From Chloroflexota bacterium (lineage in GTDB: Bacteria; Chloroflexota; Chloroflexia; Chloroheliales; Chloroheliaceae): DNA of 40,903 nucleotides. The stretch spans positions 1-40,903 of the forward strand of contig JAQBPB010000089.1 of the NCBI GenBank assembly GCA_028287745.1, written 5' to 3'. A program made the translations under genes and the position numbers. The notes under the pieces are model-generated. The model ran no database searches and had not been told where the DNA came from. It was given only the letters and a program-made list of their open reading frames with translations. Of the stretch, positions 30,599 to 39,429 are shown piece after piece (position 1 is the first letter of the stretch; each line of letters starts with the position of its first letter).

Positions 30599-32596
30599 AT
30601 GCTCGATTTCCGGTTAAATCTATCAAAGCGACGTTGGCATGCTCTCCTGGTGATACTGCTGGTGGCCGGGCTTGTTTTGTCGCTGGACAGCAATAAGCCG
30701 GTCCTGGCCGCTCCCGTTGCCGAGGCCACCATTATTACCGACTACCGCTTGCGGGCCGATGAAGGTTTCCTGGAAGAACAAATTCAGCAGTTTTTAAATA
30801 AACAGCCCGGCCCGCTTAAATCCTACAGCGAAACCATTTACGCCGGTTACAATCAAAGCGCCGCCCGCAGCCTGGCTGTCTTTAGCCTGACCGCCGAAGT
30901 TAACCCTAAAGTCCTGCTAACCCTGCTTGAGGTGAAAAGCAAGCTGCTTTCGTCACCGACCCCCCCACAAAGTGCTATTGATTTCGCCCTGGGCTTTGAT
31001 AAACTGGACCGCAAAGGCTTCAGCAAACAATTAGTGGCTGCGGCCGGTCTTCTGAGTGATCGTTGGTCTTACTACGATGTAAAAACAACCCTAATCTTCA
31101 AGGATGGTTCGACCGCCCCGGCCAGTACCTTGATTAATCGTGGAACATACGCAGTGCAAGCAACCCTCGCCTTTACCACCGACCCGGCCACCTGGCAAAA
31201 CCAGGCCGGTCTAACTGATGGTTCGTTCTATCAAACCTATAAAACCTTTTTTGGTGACCCGCTGTCGCCGGACCCCCGGCCAGCCGGGGCCGGCCAGACC
31301 GCGCCCGCCCCTTTCCTGGCCCGGCCCTTTAACCCGGCCGGTTTGAGCTTGCCCGGCGATGTAGACGGCAAGGGCCACCGCAACAATGCCCCTGGCGCGC
31401 CCGCTTCGGATGGCCTGGATTACAATAGCCCGCTCGATGCCGGTATAAATAACTATTTCGACCACGAATACCCTTCCAACCTGGCCGGTACGCCCGGCAA
31501 CCCGCCCGATAACGCCGCCCCGGCTATTTTCCTGGCCTACCGGGGCCGGGAAGTTCCCAACAGCCCGACCTGGGAACGCGGCTACAGCGGCCACAACGGC
31601 ATAGACTTTAACCTGGCCGCCGGTACGCCCATTTTGGCGGCCGCTTCGGGCCGGGTAGTTAGCGCCGACTGGGGCGGTTGCGGTAAGACTGTCATCCTGG
31701 ACCATAACAACGGCTACCGGACCCTTTACTTGCATTTGGACGGTAATGTCAATGTCGGGTTGGGACAGGAGGTAGGTCAGGGCCATGTGGTAGGTAAAGT
31801 CGGCCACTTGAACTGTACACCGCCGCATCTTCATTTTGGCGTTCAGTTCAACTTCCAGCACATAGACCCTTTCGGTTTCTGCCCGAACACCGTCCAGGCC
31901 GACCCCTGGGAAGCCAAATCCGGGGCCAAAAGCTTCTGGCTCTGGAAGGAAGCGCCCAGTTCTTGCGCTCAGCAGCATCCTTACACGGTAGGGGTCAGCG
32001 CCCAGGAAGTTGCCCAGGACTACACCAATCTGACGCTGGGCGAAGGCGGCCTGGAAGCCGGTAAGGTCTTTGAAACCAAACCTACCCCGACGCCTGATAA
32101 CGCGATTAGCCAGCAGGTGGATAAACCGGCCGTTACGCCCGCCGCCCTGCCCGGCGGCCAGCAGTCTTTGCCCCAGGTAAGCGGAAATGCGGCGGCCTAC
32201 CTGCCTTTAATCAACGACCCGGACAGCCTGGTGCGGCGCAGCGCCATTGATACGCTGGGCCAGATGGGCGCTAAAGAGGCCGTACCGCGCTTGCTGGTCC
32301 TGCTCAAAGACCCCGATAAACTGGTGCGTGGCAGCGCCTCACGGGCCTTGCTGGCGCTGGGCGCGAAAGAACAAACGGTGGTAACTTGCCTGGCCTTGCT
32401 GGCCGATGGCGAGCGGGAAGTGCGCCTGGGTGCGGCGGCGGGCTTGCGCGAACTGGGCGATGCGCAGACGGTTACGGCCCTGATGCCGCTTTTGAGCAAC
32501 CCCGACCCGGAAATCCGGGGCCTGGCCGATGAAGTGCGAACCTTTTTGAAAATAAAGCATCTCGCTTTAAATGTAGCATTGGGGTCTAAAGACTGA
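30599..32596 (+). CDS. secreted M23 (LytM-type) peptidase-domain protein with HEAT repeats
   Basis: This 665-aa protein has an N-terminal signal or anchor (~12-36; LLVILLVAGLVLSL...VLAAP), an unassigned region (~40-230), a Pro/Gly-rich stretch, then an M23 domain (~320-430). The zinc ligands are present: H332 and D336 in HNGIDF, and H412 in HLHFG, with H410 as the other active-site His. M23 enzymes cut peptidoglycan cross-links outside the cell. After a Thr/Pro linker come four to five HEAT/PBS-lyase-like repeats (~530-650; LVRRSAIDTLGQMG, LVRGSASRALLALG), which are protein-binding. Its stop overlaps the next ATG (TGATG), so the two envelope proteins are co-translated. Confidence 0.87.
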   Translation: MLDFRLNLSKRRWHALLVILLVAGLVLSLDSNKPVLAAPVAEATIITDYRLRADEGFLEEQIQQFLNKQPGPLKSYSETIYAGYNQSAARSLAVFSLTAEVNPKVLLTLLEVKSKLLSSPTPPQSAIDFALGFDKLDRKGFSKQLVAAAGLLSDRWSYYDVKTTLIFKDGSTAPASTLINRGTYAVQATLAFTTDPATWQNQAGLTDGSFYQTYKTFFGDPLSPDPRPAGAGQTAPAPFLARPFNPAGLSLPGDVDGKGHRNNAPGAPASDGLDYNSPLDAGINNYFDHEYPSNLAGTPGNPPDNAAPAIFLAYRGREVPNSPTWERGYSGHNGIDFNLAAGTPILAAASGRVVSADWGGCGKTVILDHNNGYRTLYLHLDGNVNVGLGQEVGQGHVVGKVGHLNCTPPHLHFGVQFNFQHIDPFGFCPNTVQADPWEAKSGAKSFWLWKEAPSSCAQQHPYTVGVSAQEVAQDYTNLTLGEGGLEAGKVFETKPTPTPDNAISQQVDKPAVTPAALPGGQQSLPQVSGNAAAYLPLINDPDSLVRRSAIDTLGQMGAKEAVPRLLVLLKDPDKLVRGSASRALLALGAKEQTVVTCLALLADGEREVRLGAAAGLRELGDAQTVTALMPLLSNPDPEIRGLADEVRTFLKIKHLALNVALGSKD

Positions 32597-35349
32597 TGGG
32601 TGAAAAAAAGCCAAAACAGAGTAAACCAAAAGTGGCGATCCTGATATTTTTACTGGTTGCTATTATTGTTATACCTGCCCTGACCGTCTGGAACCTCAAT
32701 TCGGCCCCGCGCTTGCGCCCGGTCGGCGATATCTCGGCGGATGTTTCCCCGCTGGATTACAATGCCTCGCTCGATTTTTCGGCCCGGCCCGGCAGCGCCA
32801 ACCCGCAACCGGCCCCGGCCCAGAGCCTTTTGCCTGAAGCGGCCCAGCTTGCCAGCCTGAGCAAGGTTGGTCCGGGCGGCCCGACTCCGACACCGATTTT
32901 AGTTTCCGGCCCGAAGCCGGATTTTTCAGCCGGTAAATCGGCAGGCGGCGCGAAACCCGGGCCTACCCCCGCCGCTCCCGGCCTGGTCCCACCCAGACCC
33001 GGTAATCCCGCTGCCACCGCCGGTTCAAGTTCAAACTCGACGCCAAACTCCGCTTCAAACCAAAACCCAACCGCCCCGGCAAGCGGTGCTTCAGACCAGG
33101 CGCAGGCTGCTAATAACAGCGCCTTTAGTACTAGCGCTAACCCGGCCCGTGGGGCAGTCTTTGCCCCGGTCAGCGGTCAGATTGTCGCGCGTGGCGCGGA
33201 ACTGGTTGACGAACAGGGGGCGCGCTTCTTTGTGTCAGGTGTCAACTACGAGGGCCATACCGACCGGGCCTGGTTGATGTGGCAGAACGACAAATGGGAC
33301 CCTGAGCTTATCCAGCAGAACTTTGCCCTGGCCGCCGCCGGTGGCTACAACAGCGTCCGGATTTTCGTACAGACCCAGTTGCGCGATGATATTCTGGCTA
33401 ATTACTGGGTTAAACTGGATAAAATCACCGAAATCGCCCGCCAAAACGGCTTGCGCTTGCTGATTACCTTTAACGACTATGGCGACCAGAACATAAGCCG
33501 CCTGATGCAAATTGAGGAGGCGGTCGCCCGTCATTTCGCCGGGAACAGCACTATTCTTGGCTACGACTTGCGCAACGAACCGCAGTTCAGCGAAATCATT
33601 TCAGCTATCTATCCTGCCGGGCAGGAGCCGGTGCTGCAAAGTGATGAAATAATCCGGGCCTATGGGGAACGCATCAGCCAGGCCGAAGTCAACGCCAACC
33701 GGGGCGGCCTGGGAGTGCCGGGTTACCTGAATGCCCGGCAGGCCTATATTTACGCCAATATGATGCGCTACTACAATGAACTTCAGAACGACTCGGCCGC
33801 CTGGGTCAGCCGGGCCGGTCGCCTGACCTCGCTGGACTATTACAATAGCCCCGATTCGAGCAAGTGGCAGATTTTCGTAAACGCCCTTGACGCGACGGTC
33901 CAGCGCTATATTGACCTGCGGCAGGGCGCGATTTTCAAGGCCGACCCCAACCGGCTGGTTACTATCGGCTGGAACCGGGTGGACCTGGCCCGCTTACCGG
34001 CCAACCAATCGCTGGGTTTCGTCTCGCTGCACCGCTTCCCCGGCGAAGGCGCGGGCGGCCTGGCCGGGACTCTTTCGCTCCTGGACCACCTCAAGAACCA
34101 GCACAGCAGCAAGCCGGTCGTCCTGGAAGAATTTGGCTACAGCAATGTCTTTAACGGCCAGGCTATCCCGCTGTTGCAGACCGCTTCCTATGAAACGGCA
34201 ATCTGGCTCTTTTTGTACGGCCGGGGCTTCGCCGGGGGCTTCAAGTGGATGCTGCATAATTTTAGCATCGGCGCTAACCCTTATGAGAATAACTTTGGCC
34301 TGACCAACGACCTGACCCAGCCCAAACCATCCTTCCAGGCGGCCCGTTCGGTCCACCTGCTGGCTGCGGCTATGGGAACGCCCAGCGGTGACTTTGGCAG
34401 TCTGGAAAGCACCGACGGCACCAATATTCGCTACAGTTGGGGCTCCGGCACCAGCTTTTTCGGTAACCTTAAAGAGTTTAACGATAGCCGGGTCCAGATA
34501 AAACAGTCCGAACTGGCTCCCTGGGCGGTCTGGTGGCCGTCCGGTCAGGTCCTGGTGAGCCTGACCGCCACCGGCCAGGTTTCGCTAGATGTGAAGGCTA
34601 TTTTTCCTGATTGGCCCGCCAGGACTCGCCCGGTGCTGAGCCTGGAAAACGGCCAGGTTGTACCATTTGAGGCGCGCGGCGAAACCGGCTTGACCTTTAC
34701 CGCGCAACCTGGTGCGCTCTACACCATTAAAGCGCCGGTCCCGACTACCGCTGTTAGTTCGGCCAAACCGCTAAACATTCCCAATAATATTTATTTCCAC
34801 GAAACCGGCCACAACCTTTCGAACGTTTTCCGCAATTACTGGGATAATAACGGCGGCCTGGCCCTGTTCGGTTATCCTATTTCGGAAGAACTACAGGAAA
34901 ACGGCCTGACCGTCCAGTACTTCGAGCGGGCCAGGTTTGAATATCATCCCGAAAATAGTGGGACCGGCAACGATGTCCAGCTAGGCTTGCTGGGGATGGA
35001 GGCTACCGCCGGTCGCAAGGAGGCGGGTGAGCCGCCCTTCCAGCCGGTCCCGGCTATCCCAAACACCGATAACCAGGTTTATTTCAGCCAGACCGGCCAC
35101 AGTGTCAAAGGCGGGTTTAAAGCTCGCTGGGAAGCCCTGGGCGGTGTGTCCCGCTTTGGTTATCCAATCTCAGAAGAGTTCCCCGAAGTTAGCCCGCTTG
35201 ATGGGAAGGTCTACGTGGTGCAATACTTTGAGCGCATCCGCTTCGAGTTCCACCCGGAAAAGGCCAATTCCCCGGATGCCTATCAGCTCGGCCTGCTCGG
35301 ACTGCAATCGCTCAAAGCCCAGGCCGAAATGCTTAAAAGACCCAACTAG
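32596..35349 (+). CDS. membrane-anchored GH5-like glycoside hydrolase with two Chloroflexota-type C-terminal modules
   Basis: This 917-aa protein has a short basic N-terminus and one membrane helix (~13-33), then a long Pro/Ser/Asn-rich linker (~60-190). A TIM-barrel hydrolase domain (~195-580) of GH5/cellulase type follows, with acid/base E328 in LRNEPQ and nucleophile E512 in VVLEEFGYS. A small beta domain comes next (~590-715). Finally there are two copies of a ~75-residue module (~730-805 and ~828-905) with the pattern YF..TGH...F...W...GG...FGYPISEE...VQYFER.RFE.HPE, common at the C-termini of Chloroflexota secreted proteins. It probably acts on a beta-linked polysaccharide at the cell surface. 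It overlaps the M23 gene by one base. Confidence 0.85.
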   Translation: MGEKKPKQSKPKVAILIFLLVAIIVIPALTVWNLNSAPRLRPVGDISADVSPLDYNASLDFSARPGSANPQPAPAQSLLPEAAQLASLSKVGPGGPTPTPILVSGPKPDFSAGKSAGGAKPGPTPAAPGLVPPRPGNPAATAGSSSNSTPNSASNQNPTAPASGASDQAQAANNSAFSTSANPARGAVFAPVSGQIVARGAELVDEQGARFFVSGVNYEGHTDRAWLMWQNDKWDPELIQQNFALAAAGGYNSVRIFVQTQLRDDILANYWVKLDKITEIARQNGLRLLITFNDYGDQNISRLMQIEEAVARHFAGNSTILGYDLRNEPQFSEIISAIYPAGQEPVLQSDEIIRAYGERISQAEVNANRGGLGVPGYLNARQAYIYANMMRYYNELQNDSAAWVSRAGRLTSLDYYNSPDSSKWQIFVNALDATVQRYIDLRQGAIFKADPNRLVTIGWNRVDLARLPANQSLGFVSLHRFPGEGAGGLAGTLSLLDHLKNQHSSKPVVLEEFGYSNVFNGQAIPLLQTASYETAIWLFLYGRGFAGGFKWMLHNFSIGANPYENNFGLTNDLTQPKPSFQAARSVHLLAAAMGTPSGDFGSLESTDGTNIRYSWGSGTSFFGNLKEFNDSRVQIKQSELAPWAVWWPSGQVLVSLTATGQVSLDVKAIFPDWPARTRPVLSLENGQVVPFEARGETGLTFTAQPGALYTIKAPVPTTAVSSAKPLNIPNNIYFHETGHNLSNVFRNYWDNNGGLALFGYPISEELQENGLTVQYFERARFEYHPENSGTGNDVQLGLLGMEATAGRKEAGEPPFQPVPAIPNTDNQVYFSQTGHSVKGGFKARWEALGGVSRFGYPISEEFPEVSPLDGKVYVVQYFERIRFEFHPEKANSPDAYQLGLLGLQSLKAQAEMLKRPN

Positions 35350-35465
35350 CCGCCCGTATTTACTTAAAAACACCTCAAACCCTTCGTGGCAGGGTCGCCA
35401 TACGCTGTCACGAAGCAATGAATTGAGTGCTATAGGCCAAGGGCATGGCGGGTGCCCCCTGGGTG

Positions 35466-35487
35466 CCTCGACTACGCTCGGAATGAC
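35466..35487 (-). repeat. end fragment of a dispersed GTCATTCCGAGCGTAG repeat
   Basis: On the minus strand this reads GTCATTCCGAGCGTAGTCGA and two more bases, the typical end of an intergenic repeat class found in many bacterial genomes; the element at 11341-11538 has related ends. It lies between the GH5-like gene and murA. Nearby, CTTCGTG and CACGAAG (around 35382-35415) form another inverted pair. Confidence 0.55.
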
Positions 35488-35530
35488 AGTAGCAGCGAAA
35501 ACGGTCGGGGAAATTCTTATGAAAGAAAAC

Positions 35531-35577
35531 GCCGGTTGAGTGGCCCCTTCTAAGAGCGGCTAATCAACCGGCATTGT
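35531..35577. terminator. bidirectional terminator between the GH5-like gene and murA
   Basis: GCCGGTTGA (35531-35539) pairs perfectly with TCAACCGGC (35564-35572). ATTGTTTTT follows on the plus strand and GTTTTC on the minus strand, so it can end both convergent transcripts. Confidence 0.7.
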
Positions 35578-35621
35578 TTTTAATACTTTTAAAACGACCC
35601 AACCGGGCTGTTTTTGCTGGA

Positions 35622-36983
35622 CTACCGGACGGTTTCCAGGCTGGGTTCGGTCTCAGTGACGTTCAAAGGGACGCGCTCGATATTCAGGTTCATCGCGGCC
35701 AGGCGCGGCACAATGTCACCATAACCCCGTTCCAGGTAGTTTATACCGGTCACGATGGTCGTACCTTCGGCGATGGCTGCCGCAATTACGTAAGCCAGCC
35801 CGGCCCGCAGGTCAGGAATCGCAATCTGGCCGACAGCGTGGAAAGGGGTTGGGCCAATAATAATCGCGCTGTGGTTATAGGACTCGTTCTTGTAGCGGCA
35901 GGGCGAACCACCCAGACACTTGGTGGTCAGCTGAGTCTTGGCGCCCAACTCATCCAGGGCTTCCAGGTAACCAAAGCGGTTTTCATAGACCGTTTCATGA
36001 ATAACCGAGATACCGTCGGCCTGGGTCAGCAATACCGCGAAAGGCTGCTGCCAGTCGGTTGAAAATCCAGGGTAAACATCAGTTTCGATGATTGCCGGTT
36101 TAAGCGGGCTGGCCCGGAAAAAGCGGGTGCTGTTCGGGCCGACCAGTTCAAAACCGCCGCCGACTTGCTGGTAGTAGGACAGGAAGTTACCCATGGTTTC
36201 GGGCCGGACGCCGTGAATGGTAATATCACCGTCCGAAGCACAGGCCAGGCTGGCCCAGGAAGCCGCTTCAATCCGGTCGCCCAGGATTGCCATTTTGGTG
36301 CCCTTGAGACGTTTGACGCCTTCAATCCGCAGTTCACGGCCGGGCGTGGTGAAAATAATCGCGCCCATCGAGCGCAGCATGGTAATAAGTTCTAATATTT
36401 CCGGTTCGATAGCCGCGTTTGAAATAATAGTCTGGCCCTCGGCCAGTACGCCCAAATACAGGCAGGTTTCGGTAGCGCCAACGCTGGGGTAAGGCAGCTC
36501 GATATGGGTGCCTTTCAGCCGGTCGCCCCGGTGGGCCACATAGCCCTCTTCGGTAATTTCAACCGTCCCACCAAAATGTTCGATAGCCTCTAAATGGAAA
36601 TCTACTTTACGTTCACCGATTTTACAACCACCCAGCACCGGTACACTTACATCTTTAAACCGGTGCAATAAAGCGCCTAATAAAAGGATAGGCACGCGGT
36701 TACTGCCTGAGTCGGCCATCGGAACTTCGTGTTGAAAAATAGTTGAAGGGTCTATATGTAAAGTTTTTTCACCAACCGACGTAATAGTTGCACCGATGGC
36801 GGTTAGCATTTCTGTTGTAATCTGGGTATCGCCAATTGGTGGTACATTGGTCAGGGTTGTTGGCGTTTCACCCAGGATAGCGGCAACCATTGCCTTGGTT
36901 GCGAAATTTTTGGCACCCAGGCACTCGATTTCGCCCCTGATTGGCAGGCCGCCTTTTATTCGATAAGCATAATCATTAGACAT
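35622..36983 (-). CDS. murA: UDP-N-acetylglucosamine 1-carboxyvinyltransferase
   Basis: MurA transfers enolpyruvate from PEP to UDP-GlcNAc, the first committed step of peptidoglycan synthesis, in the cytoplasm. The 453-aa protein has the substrate-binding GAKNFATKA near residue 23, the catalytic Cys C120 in GGCKIGERKVDFH, and GFSTDWQQPF carrying the catalytic Asp. The C-terminal DLRAGLAYV is also present. A Cys at 120 means the fosfomycin target residue is kept. It is about 30 residues longer than typical MurA. The start ATG 36983 has only a distant GAGG upstream. This is usually an essential chromosomal gene, which bears on whether the replicon is a plasmid. Some genomes carry two murA copies. 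Confidence 0.93.
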   Translation of the reverse strand: MSNDYAYRIKGGLPIRGEIECLGAKNFATKAMVAAILGETPTTLTNVPPIGDTQITTEMLTAIGATITSVGEKTLHIDPSTIFQHEVPMADSGSNRVPILLLGALLHRFKDVSVPVLGGCKIGERKVDFHLEAIEHFGGTVEITEEGYVAHRGDRLKGTHIELPYPSVGATETCLYLGVLAEGQTIISNAAIEPEILELITMLRSMGAIIFTTPGRELRIEGVKRLKGTKMAILGDRIEAASWASLACASDGDITIHGVRPETMGNFLSYYQQVGGGFELVGPNSTRFFRASPLKPAIIETDVYPGFSTDWQQPFAVLLTQADGISVIHETVYENRFGYLEALDELGAKTQLTTKCLGGSPCRYKNESYNHSAIIIGPTPFHAVGQIAIPDLRAGLAYVIAAAIAEGTTIVTGINYLERGYGDIVPRLAAMNLNIERVPLNVTETEPSLETVR

Positions 36984-37020
36984 TAATAAATTTATTCCTC
37001 TGGTAATAATTCACGTTGTA

Positions 37021-37300
37021 TTTAAGCAGGATTACCATCTCCGACAACACCGGGCGGCATGCTTGCAGTGCCCACCGGGCCAGGTCCGATCAGGGTTTCA
37101 GGCCGGTTTCACTTCTACCGGATAAAGTTACCCCTACCGGCCCGGCAACCTTTTACTGGCTCAGGGTCACTCAAAGTGAGCTTTCCGCCATCAAAGGGAC
37201 TGCCATCTATGGTTACTACTCTTGCTCCAACCTGTACGTCGTCTTCTATTAAACATCCTCTGCTAAGATGTGTCAACGTTCACTATTCGCAGGCTCGTGC
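37021..37300 (-). pseudogene. decayed hexapeptide (left-handed beta-helix) acyltransferase gene
   Basis: On the minus strand one frame reads LTHLSRGCLIEDDVQVGARV and then VTIDGSPFDGGKLTLSDPEPVKG before a stop. A second frame further on reads LIGPGPVGTASMPPGVVGDGNPA and ends at 37021. Both fit hexapeptide acyltransferases (patterns THLSRG..IEDDV.IG.GVV and IG.GA.VG..S.LLPGVVVG), but they are in different frames and stops interrupt the upstream part. It lies just upstream of murA on the same strand. The open frames on the plus strand here look accidental. Confidence 0.45.
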
Positions 37301-37686
37301 CATGGGCGGCTGCTTTTTCAGACAGACTCTATGCGAAAGTGGGATAAAATCACCGGTTTGAACTGGAAATGACTGTAAAGTTATGACCGGCAATGATTTT
37401 TTCACCAATGGTTATGCCTGAGCAAAGGATATTGTCTATGGCTATTTTACTGTATTTCTTGATATTAATCACGTTACTTTAGTCCCGTATTCTTAAATAC
37501 TGTGACCAGGATCACCATAACATTTCCCCGCTTGAAGAGTTTAAAGTATAGATGCATCAACATGAGGAAACATTGCTACTGGCATTGAACTTGCACTCAG
37601 GAAATGACCATAAAACATTCGCCGGAAACAAAATAACGGCTAAACCGGCAATAACGAGTAAGACCAGTCGAAAGGGTAAGGGTTAT
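37301..37686. other. gene-free stretch before the L,D-transpeptidase
   Basis: Mostly AT-rich with no convincing gene. It should hold the promoter of the L,D-transpeptidase; I could not pick a clear pair. An in-frame ATG at 37552 would lengthen the lipoprotein by 45 residues but would bury its signal peptide. Confidence 0.4.
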
Positions 37687-38481
37687 ATGCGTACCAAAGG
37701 CACTATTCCAGTTCTTATTGTAGTTTTTAGTCTCTTAGTTTTACTTCTAAGCGCTTGCGGTGAGACCAAACAGGGCAGTATTGTGCCTTTTGCCTCCGGC
37801 GGTGAGGCCGCCGCGGCAACCATTCCCGACACCCAGGACCCGGCGGAACAAATCAAAGCCAGTCTGCCACAAAGCCCTACAGCGGCCGTGGCTGCTATCC
37901 CTACCCCGGAGCCAACTTTGACGCCTGTACCGACCGCTACCCCGGTGCCCCCGACCGCTACTGCGATACCGACGCCGACACAGGTTCCACCCACGGCTAC
38001 GGCGGTACCGACTCCAACCAGGGTTCCGCCCACGGCTACACGGGTTCCACCAACACCGACTAAAGTTCCGCCTACCGCGACACCGACCAAAAGTGTGACC
38101 CAGGCCGCCGCTACGGGTGGTAAATGGATTGATGTAGACCTGACCACCCAAAAGCTGGTAGCTTATGAAGGCAACAAAGTCGTGTATACCAGCCTGATTT
38201 CGAGCGGTACCGCCAAGTATAAGACCGTCACCGGCAACTTTAATATTTATTTGAAATATGTAAAGCAAGATATGAAAGGCGGCGAAGGTAAAGATGCTTA
38301 TGACCTGCCGGACGTACCATATGTAATGTACTTTTACCAGGATTACGCTATTCACGGTGCTTACTGGCACAATAACTTCGGCCGGGTTATGAGCCACGGC
38401 TGTGTCAATACCCCAACCGGTTTCTCGAAGACGCTTTACAACTGGGCGCCTATGGGTACCCCAGTCAAGGTCCACTACTAG
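37687..38481 (+). CDS. lipoprotein L,D-transpeptidase (YkuD domain)
   Basis: This 264-aa protein begins with a lipoprotein signal: MRTKGTIPVLIVVFSLLVLL then LSAC with the lipid-carrying Cys at residue 24. A Pro/Thr-rich spacer (~70-135; repeated PTATPVPP and PTPT motifs) reaches away from the membrane. The YkuD domain (~140-264) has the conserved HGAYWHNNFG and the catalytic SHGCVN (C239). The enzyme forms 3-3 cross-links or attaches proteins to peptidoglycan. I chose ATG 37687, behind AAGGG at 37678-37682, because it places the hydrophobic signal at the N-terminus. Terminators follow at 38508 and 38600. Confidence 0.9.
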   Translation: MRTKGTIPVLIVVFSLLVLLLSACGETKQGSIVPFASGGEAAAATIPDTQDPAEQIKASLPQSPTAAVAAIPTPEPTLTPVPTATPVPPTATAIPTPTQVPPTATAVPTPTRVPPTATRVPPTPTKVPPTATPTKSVTQAAATGGKWIDVDLTTQKLVAYEGNKVVYTSLISSGTAKYKTVTGNFNIYLKYVKQDMKGGEGKDAYDLPDVPYVMYFYQDYAIHGAYWHNNFGRVMSHGCVNTPTGFSKTLYNWAPMGTPVKVHY

Positions 38482-38507
38482 GACCGTCCGGGGCATTTAA
38501 CCAGGCA

Positions 38508-38547
38508 AAGGGCTAAACTACCTAATTATTCAGGAAGTTTAGCCCTT
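38508..38547 (+). terminator. hairpin terminator after the L,D-transpeptidase
   Basis: AAGGGCTAAACT (38508-38519) pairs perfectly with AGTTTAGCCCTT (38536-38547). The T-run is weak (TTATTA). Confidence 0.75.
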
Positions 38548-38599
38548 ATTACATGTTCAAATATTACCTGACTTAGCGGTTCGGCTATTGCCGGGGGGG

Positions 38600-38639
38600 A
38601 AAAGCGGCGGTTTGGATTTCAGGTCAAACCGCCGCTTTT
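38600..38639. terminator. bidirectional terminator between the transpeptidase and DsbA-like genes
   Basis: AAAAGCGGCGGTTTG (38600-38614) and its exact complement (38625-38639) form a 15-bp stem with A/T-runs on both sides. It lies 10 bp after the end of the minus-strand DsbA-like gene. Confidence 0.9.
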
Positions 38640-38649
38640 AAATGTTTGT

Positions 38650-39429
38650 TTAGTCCAGGCTGGTGGCCGTGGGAACTTCAGCGGTTGTATCCGGCTGGCT
38701 GTTTGCGGCGGCATCCAGGAAGGTGCGGTAAACCGTCACCCAGTTTTCTTCAGGCGGCGTATAACTTATAACGGCGTGGGTTTTCAGGTCGAGTTTAAGT
38801 TCTCCGGCGGCCGGATTAGCGAACTGCTGGCCGTCCGGCAGGACGAAAGTCGGGCTGTTTTTAACTTTTAACTCGTGCCAGCCGCGCTGGCTATCCCGGA
38901 TGACATTCTGTTTATAGCGGCCGCAATCCCAATCGGCTTCCAAACGGTCCTGGTCAAGGCCACTTTCCCCGCCGATTTTACGGGCCATATTGAAGATTTC
39001 AGATCGCAGCGAAAGGGAATGGCTGTCTTCAAAAAAGGCCCGGCGCAATTCCCAGCTAAGTTCAAAAGCCGGTTGGCTACCCTGGGCCTGGGCGCACTCC
39101 AGGGCTTCGAAAGCGGGCCATATTGTCACCGGCCATTCCGAGTCCGGCCGCGACCAGGGCTTAACCGGCAGGTCCGGCTCAATCTGCTTCATAACATCAA
39201 ACTCAAGGTCCAGGATAGTCTTGGGCGTGCCGCGCCGGTTGATGTATTCAAGGGAAAGCGACCGCCACTGGATTTCCAGCTTTTCCGCGTAGTCCGGCCA
39301 GAGCTGGCGCAGCCGAAAGACCGCCAGGTAGGCCCAGGGACAATGCAGGTCCGAATAAACTTCAATTTGCGGTAATCTTCCGGAGTTTGTTTGCTCCGTC
39401 AGACTGCTTCCCTGAAGATTTTCAGTCAT
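38650..39429 (-). CDS. DsbA/FrnE-like thioredoxin-fold protein with a single active-site Cys
   Basis: This 259-aa protein has the DSBA fold of FrnE/2-hydroxychromene-isomerase-like proteins: an IEVYSDLHCPWAY strand-turn at ~22-34, a long helical insertion, and the cis-Pro loop NSPTFVLPDG. The usual CPxC is CPWA, so only C30 remains and a disulfide cannot form within the motif; a glutathione-type or isomerase activity is more likely than oxidation. There is no signal peptide, so it is cytoplasmic. ATG 39429 is chosen over ATG 39450 because AAGGAG (39440-39445) lies between them, ten bases before the second. A bidirectional terminator follows. Confidence 0.82.
   Translation of the reverse strand: MTENLQGSSLTEQTNSGRLPQIEVYSDLHCPWAYLAVFRLRQLWPDYAEKLEIQWRSLSLEYINRRGTPKTILDLEFDVMKQIEPDLPVKPWSRPDSEWPVTIWPAFEALECAQAQGSQPAFELSWELRRAFFEDSHSLSLRSEIFNMARKIGGESGLDQDRLEADWDCGRYKQNVIRDSQRGWHELKVKNSPTFVLPDGQQFANPAAGELKLDLKTHAVISYTPPEENWVTVYRTFLDAAANSQPDTTAEVPTATSLD

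Noticed and set aside
37016..37361. Plus-strand open frames upstream of the L,D-transpeptidase
   Set aside because: The minus strand of the same region gives recognisable acyltransferase fragments, while the plus-strand peptides look random.
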